Assembly (NCBI GenBank): GCA_050949745.1
Contig: JBMNGF010000021.1
Coordinates: 248,001-312,000, forward strand
DNA from: Syntrophaceticus sp050949745
Lineage (GTDB): Bacteria > Bacillota > DSM-12270 > Thermacetogeniales > Thermacetogeniaceae
Length of the DNA stretch: 64,000 nt
Direction of reading: 5' to 3'
Shown here: piece by piece, positions 17,861 to 26,681 of the stretch
How positions within the stretch are numbered: position 1 is the first letter of the stretch
How the letters are laid out: each line of letters starts with the position of its first letter
The notes under the pieces: generated by a model
Told to the model about the DNA's origin: nothing
The model's database searches: none
The model's input: only the letters and a program-made list of their open reading frames with translations
Position numbers and translations under genes: made by a program

Positions 17861-18354
17861 ATGGGGGTGATTGGAATTGGAGTAATTAATATTATTACGA
17901 TTATCATCCTGGGAATAGGAGTACTGCTATCCCTGCTTCCTTTTTTGCCGGGAATTCCTATAATGTTCGTGACGATGCTAATCTACGCATTTATCGATGG
18001 ATTCCAGCAAATAACCCCGCTTTTTATAGCAATCATGCTGCTTATAACGATTTTTTCAACTTTTATAGATAATATTGTATCCTGGATTGGCGCTAAGAAG
18101 TATGGTGGAAGTCGTGCCGGTTTATGGGGAGCATTCTTTCCGGCTGAAGGCGTATGCTATCTTCTTCTTTAAAAAAGCGTTTTACTGTAGCATTTTCACC
18201 ATTCAGTAGGGCAACAATGATAATTTCGCATCGTCAGATAATAGATGCAGTGAAAGTAGGAGTTGGTACAATTGTCGGTATATTTGGAGGATGTATTCTA
18301 AAGCTACTTATTTCACTTTTTATGGTGATAGCTTTTGTTATGCAGATTTATTAA
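17861..18354 (+). pseudogene. DUF456 membrane protein gene interrupted by a lexA-derived patch
   Basis: The first ~92 codons (hydrophobic helices, then SWIGAKKYGGSRAGLWGAFF) are typical of DUF456. The frame then runs into about 83 bp that copy part of lexA (18140-18222) and stops. After the patch, in another frame, the DUF456 C-terminus resumes (QIIDAVKVGVGTIVGIFGG..LKLLISLFMVI) and ends at 18354. The normal middle (a glycine-rich membrane segment) has been replaced. Function of DUF456 is unknown; this copy cannot make the full protein. Confidence 0.8.
18140..18222. repeat. Ectopic copy of an 83-bp lexA segment
   Basis: Matches 18439-18521 (inside lexA) in the same orientation, 299 bp away, with about 8 differences in 80 positions by eye, mostly transitions. 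Because the copy carries no selectable function, its divergence indicates an old event. Confidence 0.85.
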
Positions 18355-18355
18355 A

Positions 18356-18967
18356 CTAATTATAGCTTCTGAAGATGCCGATTACTTTGCCGAGAATCAT
18401 GACATCTTTGCTTTTAATCGGTTCCATCATATCATTTTCCGGCTGAAGGCGTATGCCGTCTTTTTCTTTAAAAAAGCGTTTCACTGTAGCATTTTCACCA
18501 TTTAGTAGGGCTACAACAATATCGCCGTCTTCTGCTGTTTGTTGTTGGCTGACTATTAGGTAATCCCCGTCAAAAATCCCGGCATTGATCATGCTTTCAC
18601 CCTTTGTAGTTAACATAAAAACATCATTGGTGTTTTTTAACATGCTAACAGGGAGGGGGAATGTAAATTCTATATTCTCTACAGCTAAAATCGGCCTGCC
18701 AGCGGCAACACTTCCTACAACAGGTACCTGGACGATCAAAGATTTGGAGCGGTTCGCTAGAACCTCTATAGCACGTGGTTTTGTTGGATCACGACGAATA
18801 TAGCCCTTCTTTTCCAAATTTACAAGGTGAGTATGAACAGTTGAGCTGGACTTGAGGCCGACAGCTTCTCCAATTTCACGTACAGAAGGAGGGTACCCAC
18901 GCAACTCAATCACCTTTTGTATGTATTCTAATATTGTGCTCTGCCGGGATGTTAATTTATCCTTCAC
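18356..18967 (-). CDS. lexA: SOS repressor LexA
   Basis: 203-aa repressor and self-cleaving protease. Winged-helix DNA-binding domain with RGYPPSVREIGEAVGLKSSSTVHTHL (about 23-48), cleavage site Ala89-Gly90 in VAAGRPI, catalytic Ser125 in GESM and Lys163 in ATVKRFF. GTG at 18967 follows GGAGGAG; a longer frame from 19024 is rejected because it lacks a ribosome site and adds non-family residues. I found no obvious CGAAC-type SOS box upstream. The gene converges on the broken DUF456 gene. Confidence 0.93.
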   Translation of the reverse strand: MKDKLTSRQSTILEYIQKVIELRGYPPSVREIGEAVGLKSSSTVHTHLVNLEKKGYIRRDPTKPRAIEVLANRSKSLIVQVPVVGSVAAGRPILAVENIEFTFPLPVSMLKNTNDVFMLTTKGESMINAGIFDGDYLIVSQQQTAEDGDIVVALLNGENATVKRFFKEKDGIRLQPENDMMEPIKSKDVMILGKVIGIFRSYN

Positions 18968-19101
18968 TCTAAAATCTCCTCCATAATACAAATTTGCACT
19001 TGTTGACTCCTGCAATACGTGCATACATTTGCTTTACAATATTATACCAAACAATTATTCCGTTTTCACCCCCACATGGTAATCTTTTCTTTCTAAACTT
19101 C

Positions 19102-19995
19102 TTATTTACTAGCAAAATATGTGCCCATTAATATTATCAGACCACCTATAATTGTATAAATACTAGGTATTTCATTCAGGAAAATTAAAGCTACAATAGC
19201 AGCAACAACAGGTGACAAGTAAAGATAGGCTCCAGCAGTTACAGCAGAAACTGTATTGAGAGCAGCATTCCATATTAAGTTTCCCAAAGCTGATGCTAAT
19301 AGTGCCAAATAAATAATATTTAACCATCCAGTTGCAGTAACAGCTGTCAGGTCAACAGGATATTCTAATAAACTGAAAGGAATTAAAAAGACTGTGCCGA
19401 CAAAGGTGCTGTAAGTTATGATTGTTGTCGGTGGGTAATGTTTAAGCAGTTTCTTCAGTGATATACTGAAGACCGCCCATATAATACTGCTCAGTAACAC
19501 AAGTAGATCACCTAAGAGCCGCATTCTATGAAATCCTAAATCACTCAAAGAACCGTCAGTAGCAACAAGTACTGATCCGGCAAAAGCAATAAAGATACCT
19601 ATTATCTGAAGTTTAGAGATTCTTTCCTTTAAAATTAACCAAGAGAGCAGAGCTATAAAGACCGGTGACATTGCAATAAGAATAGCACTGTCTGTTGCTC
19701 CAGCATAACGTAACCCCTGATTTTGCAGGACATTGAAGATTGCTATACCAGAAAGACCTGTTAACAAAATACTAGGCAGGTGTTTCCTTTGTAACCGAGG
19801 CTGTTTAGTGATGACAAGAAATATACCCAGTACAATACTGGCTAGAAAAAAACGCAAGAAAGCAATAGTATTTGCGGGAATCTGAGGCAAAAGAATTTTG
19901 ATACTGGCAAAACTGCTTCCCCAAAAAATAATCACAACTATTAGACTGAGGTGGCATCGAATTAATGCAACTTTATCATTTTGATTGTTTTCCAC
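19102..19995 (-). CDS. EamA/DMT-family transporter
   Basis: About 297 aa with ten hydrophobic helices in two EamA repeats. The first repeat shows IIFWGSSFASIK and LRFFLASIVLG; each repeat ends near the typical PV(F/V)..L.....L.E pattern (SPVFIALLSWLILKERIS; SPVVAAIVALIFLNEIPS). Usually exports amino acids or other metabolites; substrate unknown. GTG 19995 is preferred, since GAGGAGAA lies just upstream; the longer frame to 20028 has no ribosome site. Confidence 0.85.
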   Translation of the reverse strand: MENNQNDKVALIRCHLSLIVVIIFWGSSFASIKILLPQIPANTIAFLRFFLASIVLGIFLVITKQPRLQRKHLPSILLTGLSGIAIFNVLQNQGLRYAGATDSAILIAMSPVFIALLSWLILKERISKLQIIGIFIAFAGSVLVATDGSLSDLGFHRMRLLGDLLVLLSSIIWAVFSISLKKLLKHYPPTTIITYSTFVGTVFLIPFSLLEYPVDLTAVTATGWLNIIYLALLASALGNLIWNAALNTVSAVTAGAYLYLSPVVAAIVALIFLNEIPSIYTIIGGLIILMGTYFASK

Positions 19996-20128
19996 ATCCA
20001 GTTCTCCTCGAATCATCTTAAATTGCAATTGCTAACATTGATTGTATTAGATTATGCATCACTCTGCATCATTTTTATCTCCTTCCCCAACTTCCGATAA
20101 TAATAATTATGTTAACTAAGGGATTTTT

Positions 20129-20155
20129 GAAGCAAAGGGACGTTCTTTTTGCTTC
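20129..20155 (-). repeat. 27-nt hairpin element, copy a
   Basis: On the minus strand: stem GAAGCAA, 13-nt core AAAGAACGTCCCT, stem TTGCTTC. Member of the six-copy family described in the findings. Confidence 0.8.
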
Positions 20156-20490
20156 CTTTTGCTTCTCCCTTTGCTCAGTATTAACTTATATTAGAAGCGG
20201 AGAGTTTGTGTTCTGCATTTGGGTACTCCCCTTTGGTTCTAAGCGGATATAAAGAAAAGCTGCAAGTATTATATTGCAGTTGTCTTTATGGTTGAATTTA
20301 ATATGCGTCTGTATGATAAATTTTGATTAGAAATCGATCATGATTCACGGATTCGATCGATTATTAAATATTTATCGCTCGTCTCTGATATTCAATAAGT
20401 TTCTTGCCACCTTGAGAATAAATAGGTGTTGCTAAAAGGATAAATATAAAAACATCCAAGATGATCGGAGAAAGCTTTGCAGTTAATGCT
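20156..20490. other. Gene-free stretch downstream of the biotin transporter and DUF1284 scrap
   Basis: AT-rich. A second, weaker GCTTC-rich repeat follows the hairpin element, and a hairpin (GCAAGTATTATATTGC-like) lies near 20255-20275. No coding signal seen. Confidence 0.5.
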
Positions 20491-20643
20491 TCAACTGATT
20501 ACCTGAATAAACGTGTCAGGATTCTTTCTAAACCGTTCAATTATATTTTTCAGATGAGTAGCAAAATCATCGTTATATCCATATCCTTGAAATCCCTGCA
20601 TACACAGAAGGTGGTGCACCCTAATATTTATTGGAGCAGACAT
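20491..20643 (-). pseudogene. DUF1284 protein, 5' fragment
   Basis: About 50 codons beginning MSAPINIRVHHLLCMQGFQG, the N-terminal signature of DUF1284 (a small zinc-binding family). The downstream cysteine motif is missing; the frame stops at 20491. Lies just after the EcfT gene on the same strand. Confidence 0.6.
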
Positions 20644-20660
20644 CACATCACAATCCCTTT

Positions 20661-21416
20661 CTATAAAATGACAAAGAACAAAACAGCCACGCAAATGGTC
20701 AGTATCAACCAGTCTATTTTGTTAGTTTTGAAAATTGCCCTCGTTCTTACTTCCGAATAGCAACGAGATTCCATTGCATAGACGATTTCATCAGTTCTTC
20801 GAAGCGTCCGGCTCAAAAGCGGAAAGACGATAAAGTTCACTCTTTTAATGGGATTCTTCTGAAGTTCTACACAACGTGATTTTTGGGCATTCATCATTTC
20901 TGTATAACTGTCAAATATAACGGGAATCAATACAAAAGTAAGACTGATCATTGTAGCAACACGCACTTCCGGTATAAATGGAATAGGGCGCAGATACCAT
21001 TCTATGACATTCTTAAATATCAAAAGTGAAGTGGTACCAGTCACAATGGTACAGATCATAATGATAAGAGTAAGACGCCCGGCAAAACGCAAACCTGTAA
21101 TCACGCCTTGCATAGAAACACTTTCAATGGGGAAATACGGTACCGGATCACCAGCTATTGTAAAAGCGTTTGTCACCATCACTATTAAAATAATTATGGC
21201 AAAAAACTTCATATCTTTTAGTAATGCGATGATAGGAAGCTTTGCAATGATCAAAGCGATAGCAACAAGAGCAAGCGGCGCAAGATAGTGCCACCATTCA
21301 GAGGCGAGACTGGCTGACAGGCTCAGCAGCAACATGCATAGCAACTTCAGTCTGCCATCCATCCTGTGCAGTATAGTATCCTTATGTATATAATGGAAAA
21401 ATGTTACCTGAGCCAT
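20661..21416 (-). CDS. bioN: ECF transporter transmembrane component (BioN/EcfT/CbiQ family)
   Basis: 251-aa membrane protein, T component of an energy-coupling-factor importer. Five or so hydrophobic helices; the coupling-helix motifs with Ala-Arg-Gly type sequence are seen as AQKSRCVELQ and AMESRCYSE. Third gene of bioY-bioM-bioN, overlapping bioM by 13 nt, so it serves biotin uptake here. Confidence 0.9.
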   Translation of the reverse strand: MAQVTFFHYIHKDTILHRMDGRLKLLCMLLLSLSASLASEWWHYLAPLALVAIALIIAKLPIIALLKDMKFFAIIILIVMVTNAFTIAGDPVPYFPIESVSMQGVITGLRFAGRLTLIIMICTIVTGTTSLLIFKNVIEWYLRPIPFIPEVRVATMISLTFVLIPVIFDSYTEMMNAQKSRCVELQKNPIKRVNFIVFPLLSRTLRRTDEIVYAMESRCYSEVRTRAIFKTNKIDWLILTICVAVLFFVIL

Positions 21417-22153
21417 GTCACCCCACCAACATCCTCTCCGTTTTTAAGCGGAATTCGTAATCCATAATTTTCGGCACGGGAAATAACGTCTTCCGGTTTG
21501 CCGTCCTCCACAAGTTCTCCTTTATGGATAATTACCAGCCTATCAGCATGTGCCAGTACTTTTTCCAATTCGTGTGTAACAAGGATAATGGTATGGCCAG
21601 CTTTATGAAGCTTCACAAGCTGCTGAAGTACTTGTACAACACCCGGGTAATCCAAACCCGTAAACGGCTCGTCAAACATAATAATATTTGGTTTCATAGC
21701 AAGCACACCAGCAACGGCGAGTTTTCTCTTTTGCCCGCCGGACAGCGTATGGGGACTTTGAGAGGACAAATCGCTCAGTCCAACAGTTTCCAAAGTCTCA
21801 CGCACAATCCGGTCAACCTCCGGTACGGGCAAATTTAGATTTTCCGGCCCGAAAGCGATGTCTTCAGCTACCGTTTGCCCAACAATCTGGCTGTCGGAAT
21901 CCTGAAAAATCAACCCAATATTACGTCTTGCTTTGGCAATGTTCTTTGCTATCGGTTCTCCGTCGATAAGCACCTTGCCCTTGGTAGGAACAAGCAGGCC
22001 GTTCAGATGGCGAATAAAGACTGTTTTCCCGGAGCCGTTCGCTCCGGCAATAATCACGAATTCGCCAGCATGAACCTGCAAACTGATATCCCGAATAGCA
22101 GTTGTCCCATTGGGGAAAACATGGGTTAAATCTTTCGCTTCTAAAAGAGGCAT
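21404..22153 (-). CDS. bioM: ECF transporter ATPase (BioM/EcfA)
   Basis: ATPase of the biotin ECF importer, 249 aa. Walker A GANGSGKTV (about 37-45), LIFQDSDSQIVGQTVAEDIAFGPEN (Q-loop region typical of EcfA/CbiO), signature LSGGQKRKLAVAG, Walker B IIMFDEPFTGLD, switch His in VTHELE. Starts one nt after bioY's stop. Only one ATPase gene is present, as in BioMNY systems. Confidence 0.92.
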   Translation of the reverse strand: MPLLEAKDLTHVFPNGTTAIRDISLQVHAGEFVIIAGANGSGKTVFIRHLNGLLVPTKGKVLIDGEPIAKNIAKARRNIGLIFQDSDSQIVGQTVAEDIAFGPENLNLPVPEVDRIVRETLETVGLSDLSSQSPHTLSGGQKRKLAVAGVLAMKPNIIMFDEPFTGLDYPGVVQVLQQLVKLHKAGHTIILVTHELEKVLAHADRLVIIHKGELVEDGKPEDVISRAENYGLRIPLKNGEDVGGVTWLR

Positions 22154-22747
22154 TTATTCCTCTCCGATTTCCGCCTGCTGAACCGAAGCGGAAACTAGGG
22201 TTTGCTTAAAGCGTGGCAGGAGAACGCGCCCTAAAGCGGAAGCCACTGTGATTTTAATAACGATGCCGATGATAAACGGGATAAGTCCGGCTGCCAGTGC
22301 CGCAGCCCAATTAATATTCATTTGAAATTTCAGCCACGGAACGCCAATCGCGTATAACAATATGTTGCCGACCACTAAAGCAATCAAGTTTGTAACGATG
22401 GATGGTTTTCTCTTGCCTGTGATGAACCCAATAGAAGTGACCACGAGCAGATAGCCGAAGAGGAACCCGCCGGTTGGTCCAACGAGGACAGCAAGACCGG
22501 CACCGCCGCCAGCGAAAACCGGCATCCCAAGCGCCCCTAAAGCAAGATATAGCGCCGTACTTATAAGCCCATATTTAAGCCCCAGAAAAAGCCCTGTTAT
22601 CATCACAAAGAAATCGGCCAGCACAATTGGAACAGGACCCACAGGAATGGGTATGCTTATGTACCCTCCGATGATGATGAGTGCCGTAAACAAGGCACAG
22701 TAGACGGTCATGCGAAGGTTAAAATTGGATACAGTGTTCTTTGACAT
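22154..22747 (-). CDS. bioY: Biotin transporter substrate-binding component BioY
   Basis: 197-aa S component that binds biotin in the membrane. Recognisable blocks: ISIPIPVGPVPIVLADFFVM near residues 31-50, LGLKYGLISTALYLALGALG, PVFAGGGAGL and PTGGFLFGYL. First gene of the bioY-bioM-bioN operon. I looked for a BirA operator upstream and did not find a convincing one. Confidence 0.95.
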   Translation of the reverse strand: MSKNTVSNFNLRMTVYCALFTALIIIGGYISIPIPVGPVPIVLADFFVMITGLFLGLKYGLISTALYLALGALGMPVFAGGGAGLAVLVGPTGGFLFGYLLVVTSIGFITGKRKPSIVTNLIALVVGNILLYAIGVPWLKFQMNINWAAALAAGLIPFIIGIVIKITVASALGRVLLPRFKQTLVSASVQQAEIGEE

Positions 22748-22834
22748 TTGAATTTCTCCTTTTAGGGAAAGTCATACTTGCTGGTGTTGTTAAATTCCTG
22801 TTTAGATATTTTATTTAGAATAGGATCCATGTTT

Positions 22835-22935
22835 TGAAGAGAGTCAGTTCCCACCCCACCGTGATCCATATTATATTATATATAAATATTTTATAAACTA
22901 GATGATCAATGGTGATTCCACTTCGGTTTCAGGTT
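22835..22935. repeat. Duplication marker, copy 1 (spacer)
   Basis: The stretch ending ...AAACTAGATGAT..AATGGTGATTCC(A)CTTC is repeated at 26455-26545 in diverged form. It marks the left edge of the tandem duplication covering 22.8-33 kb. The rest of the 22748-23085 gap shows no gene. Confidence 0.6.
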
Positions 22936-23085
22936 TAATAAATATAAGTCAAAACTCGTAATTATAGTGCTCTTTTATTCTGAAAAAACCTTACTGATAA
23001 GGCAATCATACCGCTGATAAAACTCTTTAGATAACTACTTGACGGGTGCCAACGGGGGCGATGTTCCACCAGGAGTAAGGTGAGA

Positions 23086-24201
23086 TCAAGTCCGGCTTAT
23101 ATTTTTTAAGACGCCGGCAATTTCTTGTTTCACCTGAGGATCTGTTTCATTGTCTAAAGCCTGCATTAACACTTTTATCACCTCAGTCTGACGGCCGGCC
23201 ATCCTGCCTAAAGCCCACACAGCATGTCCCCTGATAATAGGTGAAGGATCTCCTAAAGCCTTTTTCAGAAAGGGAACTGTCTGGAGGTCACCACTGTTTC
23301 CTAAAGCAATAACCGCATTTCTTTTTATATTGGTTTTGCCCCGCCAAGCCGCTGCCGTCGATCCCAGCAGAGCCTTAAATTGTTTGTTACCCATGCCAGC
23401 AGCCTCTGCCAAGGACATAGCTGAATGTCTTAATGGCTTCAGGGCATTGACGGTAGTATTTTTAGCCAATTCCATATTTATCGGACAAACCTGTTGGCAA
23501 GTATCACAACCGTAGAGGCGATCTTTTAACAGTTCTCTTTCCTTGGCAGTAAGATAGCCCTTTTTTTGAGAGACATAGGACAAACACCGATTAGGATTAA
23601 CGCAATAAGCATCTTCCAGTGCTCCGGCAGGACAAGCCTCAATACATTGCCGGCAGTTGCCGCAGGATCTATCTAGGGGTTTGTCTTCTTCGAATTCCAG
23701 GTTAACAGCCATCCCCCCAAGAAATACCCAGGAACCGAATTGGGGAGTAATAAGGGCAGCGTTCTTGCCTATCCAGCCAAGCCCTGCCCGGCGAGCCAAT
23801 TCTCTTTCCACCAAGGGCCCTGTATCCACAAAAGTCTTGTATTGCAATTCTGGTTCTAGTTCTTGCAAGGATTGTCCCAACTGTTCCAGCATCCCACCCA
23901 TAACCCGGTGATAATCCAGCCCCCAGGCACTGCGTGACAACTTACTCCGGAAACTCTCATTGCAGGCAGCAGAGTAATAATAATTCACTGCCGTCATGAC
24001 AATGGATTTCGCTTTCGGGAAAAAGAATTTGGGTTCCAACCGTTTCTCAATGCTGTCCGACACAAACTCAGGTTCTTTACCTTGTAGCTGTCGTTCCTCT
24101 AACAAAGTTGTTAACTCCCGCATGGGTTTAGCATCAGTAATTCCTACCAGATCAAATCCGGTCTCTATAGCTTTTTTCTTTACCAAATCTGCCGAAAGCA
24201 T
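23086..24201 (-). CDS. queG: Epoxyqueuosine reductase QueG-like, with HEAT repeats
   Basis: 371-aa cobalamin and Fe-S enzyme of the QueG family, which performs the last step of queuosine formation. DUF1730 N-terminal part (KSIVMTAVNYYY), active-site loop YKTFVDTGPLVERELARRAGLGWIGKN, then two ferredoxin clusters (CGNCRQCIEACP and CDTCQQVCPIN, about residues 180-240). The C-terminal ~90 residues form PBS/HEAT repeats (IIRGHAVWALGRM). Copy 1 of the duplicated block; its paired copy is reduced to an 82-bp scrap at 26571-26652. Confidence 0.9.
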   Translation of the reverse strand: MLSADLVKKKAIETGFDLVGITDAKPMRELTTLLEERQLQGKEPEFVSDSIEKRLEPKFFFPKAKSIVMTAVNYYYSAACNESFRSKLSRSAWGLDYHRVMGGMLEQLGQSLQELEPELQYKTFVDTGPLVERELARRAGLGWIGKNAALITPQFGSWVFLGGMAVNLEFEEDKPLDRSCGNCRQCIEACPAGALEDAYCVNPNRCLSYVSQKKGYLTAKERELLKDRLYGCDTCQQVCPINMELAKNTTVNALKPLRHSAMSLAEAAGMGNKQFKALLGSTAAAWRGKTNIKRNAVIALGNSGDLQTVPFLKKALGDPSPIIRGHAVWALGRMAGRQTEVIKVLMQALDNETDPQVKQEIAGVLKNISRT

Positions 24202-24256
24202 AATACCCTCCCTAGGAATAAAACGCTTTAATTTCTTGCTGCTATTAGTATACTAC

Positions 24257-24593
24257 AGCTTAAAAGTGTTGATTTACCGCACCCGTTTTCACCAACAAAA
24301 AAAGTTACATTTTTAATGTGTATGGGCTGCCACTATGGTATCAATTCCGTCTAGTTCCTAAGCCAGTTCCTGGATTCTATTATCCGGTTTTTTAGGTTTT
24401 TTAGGTTTTTCTCCTGAGGTATAATAGAATGTGTATCAGCGGTTGCTAATATATTAACTTTTGTATTGTATGCAGTGGTTGCTGTTGTATTTGTACCACA
24501 TCCCGATAGAGATAGTATAAACAAAATGAGGGTCACCAATATTGCTATTTTGTTTTTCATACTTACCCTTCTTACATTTAAATAATTTAACAT
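24257..24593 (-). pseudogene. Decayed copy of the AAA-ATPase and nucleotidase pair
   Basis: Three pieces in the same order and orientation as their intact versions. 24257-24315 copies 27250-27309 (P-loop region of the AAA gene). 24315-24417 copies 27803-27906 (late part of the nucleotidase). 24420-24560 copies 28526-28658 (signal peptide and LATADTHS start). A residual 80-codon frame from 24593 reads the lipoprotein signal (LSLSGCG), ILATADTHSIIP and then jumps to the late segment, about 600 bp being deleted inside the gene. Confidence 0.85.
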
Positions 24594-24604
24594 GGGAGAT
24601 ATTA

Positions 24605-24892
24605 ATGGAAAAATTCATTTATTTTATTATCGGCTGGAACCTGCTCGTTTTTATCTTGTTTGGCATAGATAAATATAAAGCAATTAAGGGTAAATGGCGT
24701 ATAAGCGAAAAGACGCTTATCATATCCTCTTTTTGCTTAGGTGCTATTGGAGGAGTCCTTGGAATGATTACATTCAGCCATAAGACGAAGCATCTCAAGT
24801 TCAAGCTTTTACTACCACTAGCGATAATAGTTAATATTGCGATAGTTTATATCGTTTGGAGCAGGATATTTGTACTAGCAGCTAATGTTTAG
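24605..24892 (+). CDS. DUF1294 family membrane protein
   Basis: 95-aa protein with two or three hydrophobic helices; the family motif FGIDKYKAIKGKWRISE (about 20-36) followed by FCLGAIGGVLGM..FSHKTKHLKF is clear. ATG 24605 is preferred over a longer frame from 24542, since GGGAGAT lies 6 nt upstream. Function unknown. It sits inside duplication copy 1 and has no partner in copy 2. Confidence 0.8.
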   Translation: MEKFIYFIIGWNLLVFILFGIDKYKAIKGKWRISEKTLIISSFCLGAIGGVLGMITFSHKTKHLKFKLLLPLAIIVNIAIVYIVWSRIFVLAANV

Positions 24893-24894
24893 CC

Positions 24895-24990
24895 CCTCCC
24901 CATTTCTCCTAGTAGCTAAATCTATGTTCTCAACAAAATGGGCGTGAAACCTTAGTACATAAGTGCCGTAGCACCTACCCTACTGTGGTT
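24895..24990. repeat. Duplication marker s, copy 1
   Basis: CTCCCCAT ... AAATCTATGTTCTCAA(C)AAAATGGG(C)GTGAAACCTTA recurs at 31868-31917 with small changes. Links the dacF 3' flank of copy 1 to the position in copy 2 from which dacF has been lost. Confidence 0.65.
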
Positions 24991-24993
24991 CAT

Positions 24994-25872
24994 TTATAAA
25001 TTATTATAAATTTTAATTGTGTCTTTAATATGCTTGTTGTCAGGATTTTTGATATCTTCTAATTCAGCTCCCATAACTATTGCTATATATTCCACATCAT
25101 CTTTTATAGCCAAAGTTGCCCAACATTGTCCCGCTTGATATGTCGTTCCAGACTTTCCGCCTATAATTTTAAAACCATTTTGAGGTACTTCATGAAGCTT
25201 TGAAAGCACTGTGGATCGTAAAACAATACCACCTGGGTGGTCTGGTGTAGAAGTAGTGGTAAAGGTTTCCTTAGTGAATATTGCTCGGAAATGTCCATTA
25301 TCTAAAGCATAGTCTAGGAGTCTTGCCATATCATAGGCTGTGGTATATTGGTTTTTATCATGAAGTCCTTCCGGATTAACAAAATGCGTGTCATGTAATC
25401 CAAGTTCAGATGCCTTATTATTCATCAGCTTAACAAAATTTTCTACACTTCCCGCTATATTTATCGCTAATGAATTAGCAGCCTCGCCTCCTGAGCTTAA
25501 AATGGTTCCATAAAGTAAATCTCTGTATGTAGTTTGCTCCTTTCCATAGAAACCCGCCATTGAAGAATTGTTATTTACCATTTCTATATAAGTATCTACA
25601 TCTACTGGAGCAATAGCTGACAAGTCTTCTATATGTTCCAAGGCAACTATAGTCGTCATAATTTTAGTCAAGGATGCCGGACAGGTCTTAACTTTATGAT
25701 TTTTCTTCATGACTTCATTTTTAGATGTTCGATTTTCTACATAGATATATTTGCTGTCATATTCATCCAAACTAGTATTTACATCTAATTTTTCTTTTAC
25801 AAAAAAGAGTCCAAATATTAAACAAATAATAATAAAAAATATCTTTACAGCTTTATGTTTTTTTGGCTTCAT
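24994..25872 (-). CDS. dacF: D-alanyl-D-alanine carboxypeptidase (serine type, PBP5-like)
   Basis: 292-aa exported enzyme that trims the terminal D-Ala from peptidoglycan stem peptides. Membrane anchor/signal at about residues 9-25. Catalytic SLTK (Ser67-Lys70), second motif in SSGGEAAN (about 126-133) and KSG in GGKSGTTYQAG (about 236). The PBP5 C-terminal domain is absent, so it is a short catalytic-only form. Overlaps the vanZ-like gene by 20 nt. With the VanRS-like pair and vanY in the second duplication copy it suggests an ancestral cell-wall operon. Fragments of this gene recur at 38.6 and 52.9 kb. Confidence 0.9.
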   Translation of the reverse strand: MKPKKHKAVKIFFIIICLIFGLFFVKEKLDVNTSLDEYDSKYIYVENRTSKNEVMKKNHKVKTCPASLTKIMTTIVALEHIEDLSAIAPVDVDTYIEMVNNNSSMAGFYGKEQTTYRDLLYGTILSSGGEAANSLAINIAGSVENFVKLMNNKASELGLHDTHFVNPEGLHDKNQYTTAYDMARLLDYALDNGHFRAIFTKETFTTTSTPDHPGGIVLRSTVLSKLHEVPQNGFKIIGGKSGTTYQAGQCWATLAIKDDVEYIAIVMGAELEDIKNPDNKHIKDTIKIYNNL

Positions 25873-26305
25873 CGTTGATCACCTTTTTTATTAAGAAGTA
25901 CTGGAATGCCGCGCGTCTCTCTTTCCTGAACTTGCTCCATAACAAAAGTAATAGAATCCCCATAGGCAATAATAATATCTCATTCCCCACTATGTTTCTA
26001 ATCCATATTCTTATCATATATGGAATATTGGCTGTTGTCTGAGCAATATCCTTAATGGTTCCCACTACTGGAATTAAATTAACAGAGGGTCGTATATGAT
26101 GATCTCCAATAATGTAAATAATGTATATAGGAAACTGTGTGATCGACAAAACACAAAGTAAATAAACGTAAAATATGAATAATAAAGCTTCTCTCTTTAA
26201 TGAAATCCCAAATCCCTTCCGTATATTTAAATAGATTATAATTGTTCTTAGCAATAACCAAATGAGTACTCCTATAATTAGTATGGCTTCGCTATGGATT
26301 GCCAT
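25853..26305 (-). CDS. VanZ-like membrane protein, shortened at the C-terminus
   Basis: 150 aa with four hydrophobic segments; SVNLIPVVGTIKDI and VGNEILLLPMGILLLLLW match the VanZ family, whose members are linked to glycopeptide resistance. VanZ proteins usually continue with a GRxxDxDDxxxN region; here the protein ends about 20 residues after the LLLPMG helix by running into the dacF start, so the last helices are missing. May be a degenerate gene that is kept for coupling to dacF. Confidence 0.65.
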   Translation of the reverse strand: MAIHSEAILIIGVLIWLLLRTIIIYLNIRKGFGISLKREALLFIFYVYLLCVLSITQFPIYIIYIIGDHHIRPSVNLIPVVGTIKDIAQTTANIPYMIRIWIRNIVGNEILLLPMGILLLLLWSKFRKERRAAFQYFLIKKVINDEAKKT

Positions 26306-26440
26306 TTAAGCTGTGGCCCCCTCCCCATTCCCTATAACTCATTCTTTTCTATCAGTATGGGTGTTTGCTCTGCTGCTGATTTTTAAACACACCTCAAAGA
26401 TGGTTCTGCCCGTTTCATTGTAGGCACGAATCTGTCCCTT
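26262..26440. repeat. vanZ/histidine-kinase junction, duplication copy 1
   Basis: Diverged direct repeat of 31927-32118: vanZ 5' codons, the spacer GGCCCCCTCCCCATTCCCTAT, and on the minus strand the last ~30 codons of the histidine kinase (GQIRAYNETGRT). In this copy vanZ is intact and the kinase is cut to its tail; in the other it is the reverse. The kinase tail ends at about 26440, which I take as one end of the duplicated unit. Confidence 0.8.
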
Positions 26441-26681
26441 AGTACATATGGGGTAGTCTCCTCACTACTATAATCCATTTTTAATGCTATAATATGATTA
26501 TGTAAACTAGATGATTTAATGATGGTTCCGCTTCTTTATAGAGTTACCCTCCCTACTTTCCTGAATTTGAGTGGTAATAATTCACTGCCGTCATGACAAT
26601 GGAATTCGCTTTCGGGAAAAAGAGTTTGGGGGCCAACCGTTTCTCTATGCTGCGGTGTGTGTCCTGTCTCCTGTGTGGAGA
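26441..26681 (-). pseudogene. Start of duplication copy 2: spacer and queG scrap
   Basis: 26455-26545 repeats the 22835-22935 spacer. 26571-26652 repeats 23972-24055 inside the queG-like gene with about 6 differences in 82 positions by eye, same orientation. Everything else of queG has gone from this copy. Confidence 0.8.

Noticed and set aside
18968..19060. SOS box upstream of lexA
   Set aside because: No CGAAC-N4-GTTCG-like dyad found; similarity of other short repeats was too weak.
22748..22830. Possible BirA operator upstream of bioY (a TTGTTAAAT half)
   Set aside because: Only one half-site; no matching second half at the expected spacing.
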